NCBI GenBank assembly: GCA_028692715.1
Contig: JAQUWU010000026.1
Coordinates: forward strand, 1 to 64,000
Source of the DNA: Paludibacter sp.
GTDB lineage: Bacteria; Bacteroidota; Bacteroidia; Bacteroidales; Paludibacteraceae
Direction: 5' to 3'
DNA: 64,000 nt
Under the pieces are notes generated by a model, which saw only the letters and a list, made by a program, of their open reading frames with translations, ran no database searches and was not told where the DNA came from. Positions within the stretch are counted from its first letter, which is position 1; each line of letters starts with the position of its first letter. A program made the translations under genes and the position numbers. This document shows, in pieces, positions 26,068 through 34,788 of this stretch.

Positions 26068-29000
26068 CTAATATTCAGTTTTCATTATTTTATTGGTTAT
26101 TATTTTCCCATTTGAATATAATGTACGAACAATTACGCTTCCTTTAAATCCTTTCAGGTTTTGTAATTTTCTACCATCGATGGTAAAATAATTTTCGCTT
26201 ACTATAGAAGCATTGTCAGTAGGAAGTACTAAACCTGTTTGGTTAAATTCAAGTACATTAGAAACTTCTCCAAGTCCTCCCATTTCGTTGGCAGCGCGTA
26301 CAGTGAATAAACTTCCGGTAGCAGAGTTAGCAGGAATTGTATAACTGTTTGTTGTTACAAACTGAACAAATGCACCGTTTTTAAATACAGCCCAACAAAG
26401 TGTATAATTATTATCGTCCCAGTTAATAACATTAGCAGTTGCTGAAATTCCCGGAGTTGCCGCTTGATCGGTATATAATTTTGGCTGCCATGCATCAGTA
26501 CCTCCCAGCACATTTTCGATGGTATAAGTGGCAGCTTGTCCAGTAGTTAGTACCGGATTCAGGGTAACTGATATAGCATCTTTAGTATAATCTGTACGAC
26601 GATTGCTTAAATCTACAGCAGAACCATTTGAAGTCACACTATTATATTCGGCAAATACAGCCGGAACAACATTCATTGGATCGCCCCAGCCAGAAGCAGC
26701 AGGTAACACATTCATAGTAGTATTTATATAGATAGCTTTAGGTGCATTACTCCATGGACGTCCAAGTTTATAAGAATTATTATTCACAGAGAATCCATCA
26801 ATTGTACAACTATTAAACACATAACCCCAGTCTGAACTTGTTGAAGGAGCAGTAACCATATTTCCACTTCGTTCTTCAAGATAAATAAGACATTCGTTGA
26901 AGAAAACATCACCACCACCGCAAATGAAATCAACAGTACCATGAATACTTCCACCTTCGAAATAAAGACGACCGTCTCCTGAATAATAAGTATCCTGATT
27001 GCTTAACAGATTTACATTTTTATAAATATTTTTAGTTCCCTTATCCCACAAAGCAACTCCACGTCCTATCAAATTTCCGGTACGATAGTCCATTTTGTTC
27101 ATCAACGATATATCCTGCATATAAGTGTTATTGGCAGCACTTGTAAAATACATAGTTGCAGTACTATTAATGGATTCTTGTATGGATTTATTATATACAA
27201 TAACATTATCGCCACTCTGTCCGACAATTGATAGATTTGGTAAAGAAACTGTAGTCATTTGATTTGCATCTCCAGTATTTTCTCCAATGTTGTATTCGCC
27301 ATTTGGCAAGAAAATATAGAAACGATTGCCTGAAGCTGATGCAGCTTGAGCTGCTTGCATAGCAGCTTTAAAATCACCATCAACTCCAACTACGAAATCA
27401 AAAGATTTTTTATTGACTACCGGACGGTTCATGGTAGTGAATTTAAATTCAATTTTACTGCTGATTTTATTACCTCCAAGGTCAGAAACATTATTTTCAC
27501 CTAATGAAAAAGTATACTCAGTATTATAATCTAATCCTGTATAAGCAAAAGTCAATGTTTTTCCGGAAACAGCAGGACTAAGTAACTTTGAACCTAAATA
27601 AGCCATAGTTCCATCAGCTACCTGAACTTTTTCGTCAAATGTCAATACAATTTTACCTGTAGTTGAAGCACCAGTAGCATTTGCAGCTGGAACTGAAGAA
27701 GATAAAACAGGTGCAACACCATCATTCAACACGGCAGTAGCACCAAAAACATAAATTTCGGAAATAGCAGTACCGTCATTTGTTGCTGTTGATCCCACAA
27801 TGGCAGAAGTATAATCCGGAATCCAACGCACGTAAACCATTGCGGCATGATCAGCAACTGAAGGTAAAGTTAACAACTTTGTATTCCATACTTTTGCTGT
27901 AGGCAATTCAATAACACCTAATTTAGTAAAATTTGTGCCATCAATAGAGTATTCAACATTTTGAACTGAATAAGCATTATAATTCAACAACATGGAAGAA
28001 CTTACACTTATGTCTGTAAAATCTGTGGCGTTAAAACTGATTTGATAATAATTCTTATTTGCTAATGGTGACCAGTTAACAGCAGCGGGCTTACCCTCAT
28101 AACCAGCAGCAGCTAGCTGTGATTTATCAAGCCAACTTGAAATAATGCCATCAGCATTTCGTAAAATAAGTGTAGATGCCTGATTATCGGCATTAGAATA
28201 AAAATCGGCAGAACGACTACTGTTCCCGGTCATATAGAAATCCCAACCGGCAATAAAATCTACCGCACTATACACTGCAGTAATTTCATTATCGGCGTCC
28301 ATTGTCACTGTCTTTATCGGATTGGTTTCACCCGTGCCCCAGTTGTTAAATGTACAAACTGGATTGTTTCCTGCACTTAATGTAAGTAATGCACCTTGTT
28401 CATACATTTTCTTTTGATCAATTACATTTGGCACTGGCGAAACAGTAATCATATAGTCCTTAGCGCCTCCTTCAACATTAAATTTGAGTTCATAGGTATT
28501 GATTTTATGAAACACAGCCTGTATATGTTTATCGCTATTCATTGAGAACACATACGGATTTTCTATTGACAAAATAGTATTGGAAAGTGAATCAATCCAA
28601 TTTTCAAATTCATATCCAAAATTTCTCTTAGCCAACAAGGAAACCTGAGAATTTTCATCATATGTTAGCGAAATAGGATCTTTTGTAATAGTACCAGCTT
28701 CAGAGATATTGATACTGGTTGTAAGTTTTTTTTGAGGAGCACTACTTGCATATTCTCCAAAAATTTGAAGATCTAATAAATAAGCATTTTGAGAATATGC
28801 CAGATTAGTAAATTTCAATGCTACGTTTGTTTGTCCACCCGGAATTGTAATCGTTGTACTGTCACCATTGGCTGGATTTGCTACAGCAGAGTAAATATCT
28901 ACCCAATTGGCATCACCATCAGCTTTCTTTTGGATTATAAAGCCGCGATTACTCCCGGTAGCACCAATTACAACAAAAATCTTAGTTATTGATTTAAGAG

Positions 29001-29319
29001 GAGTAGTCTCAATATAATTTGCATCAGTTGCAGCTGATAATTTTTCTGCCATAATAGCCCCCGTTGATGCAATACTATAATTAAACTTTGATGCATCATA
29101 CTTATCAGGTATTACTGACATTCTTAATAATTTAAATGAAAATGATTCATTTGAGAAACTAGTAGTTTTAACAATACTGGTTTCAGTAGTTGGATTTGAA
29201 ACGCCTGTCCAATCCTGAAAGTTGGTATTGTATAGCATCCTAATGTCAGCAGATATTGTATTCAGAAGGAAAAAATTGAATACAATAATTAAACTTAATG
29301 ATAAAAAAGATTTCTTCAT
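26068..29319 (-). CDS. multidomain CE8 pectin methylesterase
   Basis: A 1083-residue secreted protein when started at MKKSFLSLSLIIVF; an in-frame ATG 54 bp upstream would give a long n-region and is not preferred. Order: N-terminal beta-sandwich, InlB-like repeats (FGYEFENWIDSLSNTILSIENPYVF), the FIAGWDF-type module shared with two other locus proteins, a Big_5 Ig domain (APVLSSSVPAANATGASTTGKIVLTFDEKV), a CE8 beta-helix, and a C-terminal T9SS-like tail (TIDGRKLQNLKGFKGSVIVRT). Catalytic motifs are NQDTYYSG (Gln, Asp), GTVDFICGGGDVFF (Asp) and LGRPW (Arg). The Gln of the usual GxQAxA motif is missing here (IGRGVALW). It probably demethylates homogalacturonan to open it to the GH28. Confidence 0.9.
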   Translation of the reverse strand: MKKSFLSLSLIIVFNFFLLNTISADIRMLYNTNFQDWTGVSNPTTETSIVKTTSFSNESFSFKLLRMSVIPDKYDASKFNYSIASTGAIMAEKLSAATDANYIETTPLKSITKIFVVIGATGSNRGFIIQKKADGDANWVDIYSAVANPANGDSTTITIPGGQTNVALKFTNLAYSQNAYLLDLQIFGEYASSAPQKKLTTSINISEAGTITKDPISLTYDENSQVSLLAKRNFGYEFENWIDSLSNTILSIENPYVFSMNSDKHIQAVFHKINTYELKFNVEGGAKDYMITVSPVPNVIDQKKMYEQGALLTLSAGNNPVCTFNNWGTGETNPIKTVTMDADNEITAVYSAVDFIAGWDFYMTGNSSRSADFYSNADNQASTLILRNADGIISSWLDKSQLAAAGYEGKPAAVNWSPLANKNYYQISFNATDFTDISVSSSMLLNYNAYSVQNVEYSIDGTNFTKLGVIELPTAKVWNTKLLTLPSVADHAAMVYVRWIPDYTSAIVGSTATNDGTAISEIYVFGATAVLNDGVAPVLSSSVPAANATGASTTGKIVLTFDEKVQVADGTMAYLGSKLLSPAVSGKTLTFAYTGLDYNTEYTFSLGENNVSDLGGNKISSKIEFKFTTMNRPVVNKKSFDFVVGVDGDFKAAMQAAQAASASGNRFYIFLPNGEYNIGENTGDANQMTTVSLPNLSIVGQSGDNVIVYNKSIQESINSTATMYFTSAANNTYMQDISLMNKMDYRTGNLIGRGVALWDKGTKNIYKNVNLLSNQDTYYSGDGRLYFEGGSIHGTVDFICGGGDVFFNECLIYLEERSGNMVTAPSTSSDWGYVFNSCTIDGFSVNNNSYKLGRPWSNAPKAIYINTTMNVLPAASGWGDPMNVVPAVFAEYNSVTSNGSAVDLSNRRTDYTKDAISVTLNPVLTTGQAATYTIENVLGGTDAWQPKLYTDQAATPGISATANVINWDDNNYTLCWAVFKNGAFVQFVTTNSYTIPANSATGSLFTVRAANEMGGLGEVSNVLEFNQTGLVLPTDNASIVSENYFTIDGRKLQNLKGFKGSVIVRTLYSNGKIITNKIMKTEY

Positions 29320-29443
29320 AACATTTTTTTTAGTTGAATAAATGGATTTTAAAGTTATAAATAAAAAATTCAAAAGTCATGGATAAAATGAAGTTTTTAG
29401 CCATATATTCTTTTTTTAAAGTAGTATCTGTATTCTTTTTGAA

Positions 29444-31339
29444 TTATTTGAGCAATAAAATTCCTGTATATGATTTATACTGTGATAAAACTTTTACAAT
29501 ATATGAACCTTTACAGAATCCTGTTAAATCAAGATTTATTTCACAATTATCAGAAACAGTATATTGTTTAATCAACTGTCCTGTAGAGTTATAAACTTCA
29601 AGTTGGCTTTTTGGCACAATGTTTTTGAATCTGTAAATTCCATTAGACGGATTTGGATAAACATTTATAATATCTTGATTTGCATCACTAATTCCATTTA
29701 TTGTACTTACTTTTCCTGCAATAGTCATATTTGATAAACAAAAATATTTTGTAGAAGCAGAACCATCATACCATGGATAAAAGCGAAGATAAAATCCTTC
29801 TGATTCTGTAACTTGTATCATTGGTTTATAAGATAAAACAACCATTGTATTACTTGTGTTCGATATTTTATCTTCCAATGTTATTGGATTACTAAAATCA
29901 GCATTTTTGGAATAAAGAACTCTGTACTTCAGTCCACTACCACCTGCTGCTCCTGCATAAAGTCCAATTGAGTCAACAGTAAGTTTTGTTCCTTCATTCG
30001 CTTTTACCCCAAATTGAATAAAGCGGGAAGTATTAATATCAATTTCTCCGGCTGGCCAAGCATCATTGGGGACACTATTTCGCTGGGAAGCAGTTCCGGT
30101 AACTCCTTCGGGCCAGTTAGCAATAGATGCATAATTTTTCACATACATTTCGCTCCAGGTTTCTTCCAAATTAATTACAGGACCACTAACAACCGGTGTG
30201 GTATTTGCCGTCAAGGGAAAATTTACAGAAAATCCGACTCCGCTGCTCATGGATAGTCCGTTACCGGTTACAAAGATTTTCTTCGTTATACCCGAACCAT
30301 ATGATATTACTAATGAGTCTGAATATAACTTTTCGTCAGAAGGTTGAAAATGAACGTACACATCCGTTGCACTTAAATTTCCTCCGGAATAGGGAATTTG
30401 CAAGGTGGTTGAGAAAGTTCCGGTAGAACTCAATCCAACATTGAAACCATCAGGAGTTGAAATGGTGATATTTCCTGATTCAGGATTTAAACTAAGCCCT
30501 GATATTGAAAGTTTGGAGGAAGAAAATCCGGAAATATAACTATTTCCAAAATCCAGTGCTCCGGGTGTAATAATTAAATTAGGAGAAGCATTCAGAAAAT
30601 TAGTTAGTATATTTTGTTTCAACATCTCCTGAACAGCCAATTGGGCATATAATGTTGCACCTATTGGATTCAAGTGTGTCTGATCTGTAGTTACATAAAT
30701 AGTAGAATAGGCATTGATTGCTCCCAGACTTTCAGCATAGTTAGTTGTAAGTGTAGTATGGTCAATAACCGGCACTGATAATTCACGACCTACAGCTTTC
30801 ATTGCCCGTACATAATTCAGTGTTGAATCATCGGTGCCTAAATTATGTTTCCCTTTTTCGGTAATTGAATTTCCAGAGAAATAACAACGAATAATGGGTG
30901 TAACAAGTATTGGAGTAGCTCCCAAATTTCTTGAATCCCGAATATAATCCCGTAAATACAACTGATAATCTTCCCATGGTGCAGTTGCAATTCCTCCTGT
31001 TTCTAGAGGATCGGAAAGCCCGTTCAGTTTTTCATCGTTGTGAGCAAACTGTATAAAAACATAATCTCCTGCCTTTAATTTGGTCCTTACTCCCGCCCAT
31101 AAACTATCACTTCCGGTATAAAAACTTCGCGTGCTACGTCCATTTCGTGCAGCATTTACAAAACTTATATCTCCCGTAAGAAAATTACGAAACATTTGTC
31201 CCCAACCGCGTTGATTAGGATAAACAGCCGGATCATAATCGGCCATGGTAGAATCACCAATAAAATATACTGTTGGTGTGGAACTCATGCATACAAGTGA
31301 TACTATAAGAATCGAGAAAAAAGTTATAATTTTACGCAT
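29444..31339 (-). CDS. SGNH rhamnogalacturonan acetylesterase with T9SS domain
   Basis: A 631-residue secreted esterase. It has a signal peptide, then an SGNH/CE12-type hydrolase: VYFIGDSTMADYDP with S30, RNGRSTRSFY, FAHNDEK, and DQTHLNPIG with catalytic Asp/His. An Ig-like domain follows (ALDFGNSYISGFSSSKLSISG). Next is a ~150-residue module with AWPAGEIDI, RFIQFGV and YLRFYPWY, also present in the gene at 34789. The C-terminus is a T9SS sorting domain (INVYPNPSNGIYRF). It should remove acetyl groups from rhamnogalacturonan or homogalacturonan at the cell surface. It starts 2 bp after the alpha/beta esterase gene, so the two are cotranscribed. Confidence 0.9.
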   Translation of the reverse strand: MRKIITFFSILIVSLVCMSSTPTVYFIGDSTMADYDPAVYPNQRGWGQMFRNFLTGDISFVNAARNGRSTRSFYTGSDSLWAGVRTKLKAGDYVFIQFAHNDEKLNGLSDPLETGGIATAPWEDYQLYLRDYIRDSRNLGATPILVTPIIRCYFSGNSITEKGKHNLGTDDSTLNYVRAMKAVGRELSVPVIDHTTLTTNYAESLGAINAYSTIYVTTDQTHLNPIGATLYAQLAVQEMLKQNILTNFLNASPNLIITPGALDFGNSYISGFSSSKLSISGLSLNPESGNITISTPDGFNVGLSSTGTFSTTLQIPYSGGNLSATDVYVHFQPSDEKLYSDSLVISYGSGITKKIFVTGNGLSMSSGVGFSVNFPLTANTTPVVSGPVINLEETWSEMYVKNYASIANWPEGVTGTASQRNSVPNDAWPAGEIDINTSRFIQFGVKANEGTKLTVDSIGLYAGAAGGSGLKYRVLYSKNADFSNPITLEDKISNTSNTMVVLSYKPMIQVTESEGFYLRFYPWYDGSASTKYFCLSNMTIAGKVSTINGISDANQDIINVYPNPSNGIYRFKNIVPKSQLEVYNSTGQLIKQYTVSDNCEINLDLTGFCKGSYIVKVLSQYKSYTGILLLK

Positions 31340-31341
31340 AT

Positions 31342-32286
31342 TTATATTGGTTTTAAAATTTTTTGTAAAAAAGTAGTTATGTAATTTTTTGTTGGATCAA
31401 ACCATGGGTCAAACAACCAGAAAGAATGTGGAGTATCCGGAATGCTATATGATTCTGAATAAACACCGTTCTGATTTAATAAATCTATCATTTCATCACG
31501 TCCTGCATGAAACCGTGGTTGCGCACTTGTAATAAAAAGTACTGGTGGCGATTTTTTATTGACATAATAAATGGCTGATGCATTTTTCCAGTTTAACGGG
31601 TTCTCTTCAAAAGTTCCTCCCAGCCAAAACGACCCCGGAGAATCGGGTTTTTGAGGTGAATTGAGAGAATTCGGAGCTAAGAAATCTACTACTCCATCCA
31701 CATCAATCAACGCTTTAATAGTAGAATAGCAATCCGTCATAGCCACTAATGCGGCCAATTGTCCACCGGCCGATTCACCTTCGATGGCTATTTTTGAAGT
31801 GTCAATTCCATATTCTTTTGCATTCACTTTAACCCAACGAATGGCTGCTTTAATATCATTAACAGCAGCGGGACATTTAGCCTCTAAAGAAAGACGATAT
31901 TCTACAGGAATTGTAACGTATCCTTTTAAAGCAGTTCGTTGAGCCATGGGTTTTTCCATACTTTTATTTCCCGATCGCCATCCACCGCCGTGGATCATTA
32001 TTAAAGCCGGATAAATCTTGTTGTCGTTTGGACGGAAGACATCTAAATGTAATTTTCGGGAAACATTTTTTATTTTAATTTCTGTATAAACAACTTGTTC
32101 AATGCATTCTAGTTGTGAGGAATTTATGGGTTCAACCAATTTTATATCAGGAAATTTTTTCCTAATTTTAATATAGGTTTGATAGCTGGTATAGCTTGTG
32201 TCTTTTGGAATTTCGTATACCTCTGCTGACAGAGAAAATACAAAACAAAATAATTGAATTAATAATTGAAATTTAAAATGGTTCAC
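31342..32286 (-). CDS. alpha/beta-hydrolase esterase (BD-FAE/CE10-like)
   Basis: A 314-residue exported esterase with an N-terminal signal (LLIQLFCFVFSLSAEVY). The oxyanion-hole motif HGGGWRSG, the nucleophile elbow GESAGGQ (Ser), and a late catalytic His (DTPHSFW) are present. It resembles the bacterial carbohydrate acetyl/feruloyl esterases often clustered with pectin and xylan enzymes. Acetyl or feruloyl groups on pectin side chains are the plausible substrates. No T9SS domain is seen, so it is probably periplasmic. It is preceded by a perfect terminator hairpin and followed at 2 bp by an acetylesterase gene. Confidence 0.88.
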   Translation of the reverse strand: MNHFKFQLLIQLFCFVFSLSAEVYEIPKDTSYTSYQTYIKIRKKFPDIKLVEPINSSQLECIEQVVYTEIKIKNVSRKLHLDVFRPNDNKIYPALIMIHGGGWRSGNKSMEKPMAQRTALKGYVTIPVEYRLSLEAKCPAAVNDIKAAIRWVKVNAKEYGIDTSKIAIEGESAGGQLAALVAMTDCYSTIKALIDVDGVVDFLAPNSLNSPQKPDSPGSFWLGGTFEENPLNWKNASAIYYVNKKSPPVLFITSAQPRFHAGRDEMIDLLNQNGVYSESYSIPDTPHSFWLFDPWFDPTKNYITTFLQKILKPI

Positions 32287-32288
32287 AT

Positions 32289-32337
32289 CAAAAAAAAAAT
32301 ATCACAAAGTACCTGAATATACAGATACTTTGTGATA
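32289..32337 (-). terminator. perfect intra-cluster terminator
   Basis: TATCACAAAGTA (32300-32311) and TACTTTGTGATA (32326-32337) are exact 12-bp arms. On the minus strand they are followed at once by about ten T residues. It lies between the beta-helix gene and the esterase gene and overlaps the ribosome-binding region of the latter. Confidence 0.8.
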
Positions 32338-32345
32338 AATGATAA

Positions 32346-34601
32346 TTATAAGAATTTCAAATTCTGAACTTTGTTATTATTCACAACTCTTACAATACAT
32401 GAGCAATTTACAGTAGTTGAATAAGTACTGGAGCTATTCAATTCTTGCTTAAGCAATTTACCGGAAACACTATACACCGAAATAGTACTGTTTGCAGGTA
32501 TATTATTCAAAACTAAACGATTTTCGGATTTATAACCGCTAATTTCGTTTGTAGGTTTTTCAATATTAGCGGTGGCAATTTCATCAGCAAATATATAGAT
32601 ATTACTGATACCAGTACCATCGTTACCACTTCCTACCGCTGTAGTAGTTTCATCGGCAATCCAACGAAGATAAACAGTAGTTTTATTTTCCAATGATTGT
32701 GGAAGGTTTGCAGGGAAATATACCCATGTTGATGCAACCAATGTGGTACTTGCTAATTCAGAAAAGTCAGTTCCATTAGTAGAATACTGAAGTTTCTGAC
32801 CCGGATAGAAGAACTGATTATAGGCAAACATATTTGAATGCACTTTGATGTTTTCATATCCTAATGTTGAGAAAGTAGCCTGGAAATAACGTCTTGTAGT
32901 AGTATTTGAAGTCCAGAGTAATCCGCAAGGAGTTCCACTGGCAGTATAAGTTAACCAGTTAACAGCAGATCCTGTAGGTTCGTAGGCACTAAAAATACCT
33001 TTATTACCTTCATTAGAATAATAATCACCGGGACGTAAGTTTTTTGATTCCGGAGTTACTAAATCCCAACCTACGATAAATGATTTGTCGGTAAAAGTTG
33101 CGGTGAAATCTTTATTAGCATCTACAGTAATTGAACGAACCGCTTCGGTTGATGCATCTGTCCAGTTAACGAAAGTACTTACAGAGTCATTAACAGCTGC
33201 CATACTAACAACAGTTCCTGCTACATATTTTCCATTTGTTGGTGCAGGAGTTAGTGTTACTGTTCCCCAGAGACTTCCGGTAACGTTGGTAGTGAAATCG
33301 TAAGTGGTTAATGCGTCATAAACGGCAACTAACGAAGTATTAGCAGATATTGTAAAAGTATAAGGATTATCGGTAGTTATCAAATCATTCGATGTACCGT
33401 CTCTCCATTCTTTAAAGGTAAAACCGAAATTATTGGTTGCACTTAACGATAAACCAGTGCCCGAATTCACTGTAGCAGAGGCTGGGGTTACAGTTCCGGC
33501 ATTTGCAGGAGACACAGAAGTACTTAAGGTTACTGGTGCAGTAACTTCTTGAGGAAACCATCTTGGATCACCAGCAGTACTTTTCCCTGCAAAATTAGGA
33601 TCGTTAATAGTAAAGTCATCTGCAGCAGCATTAAAGAATAAATTGGAAGGGGAGTTTTCAGTGTAAACAGTTGTATTTATAGTACCTGTATTATTAAGGC
33701 CTGAAAACTTGTTTGAATAATAATTTGTAGAGTCTACATCAGTAGTCGCAGCCGTTACATTGGTATATAACAAACTTAGAGAATATGTTGTAGGATTACC
33801 ATTTGAGTATAAGTTGTTGTTTTCTTTAATATAACCGGTAGTAAATTGTCCAGATAAACGGAATAGTCCACGAGTCTGTAGTGTTGGATAATAAATTGTA
33901 TTGTTGGAGAAATTTATTTGGGAAGTTACAGAATTCGCACTTCGAAAATCGATGAAATAATCACTACCACCTGATGCAGTACCTCCAACATTTATGAAAG
34001 TGTTATTTCTAATTTTAATTACAGGTATAAAACCCGCAGAAACAGAAATTATACCACTTGCAGCAATGTTTTTAAAAATGTTATTAATAAAAATTACTTC
34101 ACTTGTAGTTGTAGCAATAGATGAATATAAAACTGCACGGTAGCCTTCAATCCAACAGTTTTTAACTGTTAGGCTTGCAGGAATCCTAGATACGCTACTT
34201 GAAGTAGGTTGAACTAGATATCTACTACTTGTAGGACTTGTTTCTAGTTTTATTCCATCAAAAGTAATTCCTCCAGTCATTAAAGCATCTGCATAAGTTA
34301 GTGTGTTTATATAAAGCACAGGTTTAGTAGTTACACTTGACGGAGCATAAAATGTTAATTTGGTAACTCCGGCTGGTACTGCTATTGTAATATCACTGGA
34401 TGCAGAAGTACCATAAACTCCCTCATTAGCAAATTCCAGAGTAATGTCGGTGTTACCGGCGGTCACTGCGTCTGACATAGCAGTTTGAATCGTACTTACA
34501 GAAGCACCTGAAGCAATAGGAATAGTAACCTTACCTGTAATTGCAAACAGATGTAGAGAAATTGCTAATGTAGCAATTAAAAATGTAATTTTTGTTTTCA
34601 T
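32346..34601 (-). CDS. uncharacterised beta-helix surface protein of the pectin locus
   Basis: A 751-residue secreted protein. After a signal peptide (MKTKITFLIATLAISLHLFA) comes a ~310-residue right-handed beta-helix (repeats such as LTVKNCWIEGYRAVLYSS, VIFINNIFKNIAASGI and IKIRNNTFINVGG) of the DUF4957/DUF5123 type that resembles pectate-lyase folds. Two InlB-like repeats follow (FGFTFKEWRDGTSNDLITTDNPYTF). Next is the FIVGWDL-type module shared with both CE8 proteins, then a T9SS-like tail. No known lyase or hydrolase catalytic set could be assigned. It could be a pectin-binding protein or an unrecognised polysaccharide lyase. It has its own -7 box (34705-34712) and a terminator behind it. 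Confidence 0.85.
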   Translation of the reverse strand: MKTKITFLIATLAISLHLFAITGKVTIPIASGASVSTIQTAMSDAVTAGNTDITLEFANEGVYGTSASSDITIAVPAGVTKLTFYAPSSVTTKPVLYINTLTYADALMTGGITFDGIKLETSPTSSRYLVQPTSSSVSRIPASLTVKNCWIEGYRAVLYSSIATTTSEVIFINNIFKNIAASGIISVSAGFIPVIKIRNNTFINVGGTASGGSDYFIDFRSANSVTSQINFSNNTIYYPTLQTRGLFRLSGQFTTGYIKENNNLYSNGNPTTYSLSLLYTNVTAATTDVDSTNYYSNKFSGLNNTGTINTTVYTENSPSNLFFNAAADDFTINDPNFAGKSTAGDPRWFPQEVTAPVTLSTSVSPANAGTVTPASATVNSGTGLSLSATNNFGFTFKEWRDGTSNDLITTDNPYTFTISANTSLVAVYDALTTYDFTTNVTGSLWGTVTLTPAPTNGKYVAGTVVSMAAVNDSVSTFVNWTDASTEAVRSITVDANKDFTATFTDKSFIVGWDLVTPESKNLRPGDYYSNEGNKGIFSAYEPTGSAVNWLTYTASGTPCGLLWTSNTTTRRYFQATFSTLGYENIKVHSNMFAYNQFFYPGQKLQYSTNGTDFSELASTTLVASTWVYFPANLPQSLENKTTVYLRWIADETTTAVGSGNDGTGISNIYIFADEIATANIEKPTNEISGYKSENRLVLNNIPANSTISVYSVSGKLLKQELNSSSTYSTTVNCSCIVRVVNNNKVQNLKFL

Positions 34602-34704
34602 AAAAATTTGATTTAAAGTGATTAATAATATTTGGTTGTAATAAAGTCTTCATTTTTTTTAACGAAATAAAAATTATTATTATGTCGTTTATTTTTAATT
34701 CCTA

Positions 34705-34712
34705 CAAATTTA
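34705..34712 (-). promoter_or_regulatory. internal promoter before the beta-helix gene
   Basis: TAAATTTG on the minus strand fits TAnnTTTG exactly and lies about 104 nt before the start codon. The 11-mer GGACAAATTGA (34737-34747), shared with the HTCS upstream region, lies 25-35 bp further upstream, where an activator could bind. Confidence 0.45.
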
Positions 34713-34788
34713 ACGAGAAATTAGATTGTTGATAGTGGACAAATTGACTCAATGGGTAAACTATTTAACTTTTTAGGTTGATTTTTAT

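Noticed and set aside
29379-29594. 71-codon plus-strand frame overlapping the 3' end of an acetylesterase gene
   Set aside because: It is antisense to the T9SS tail of a well-supported gene and has no features of its own.
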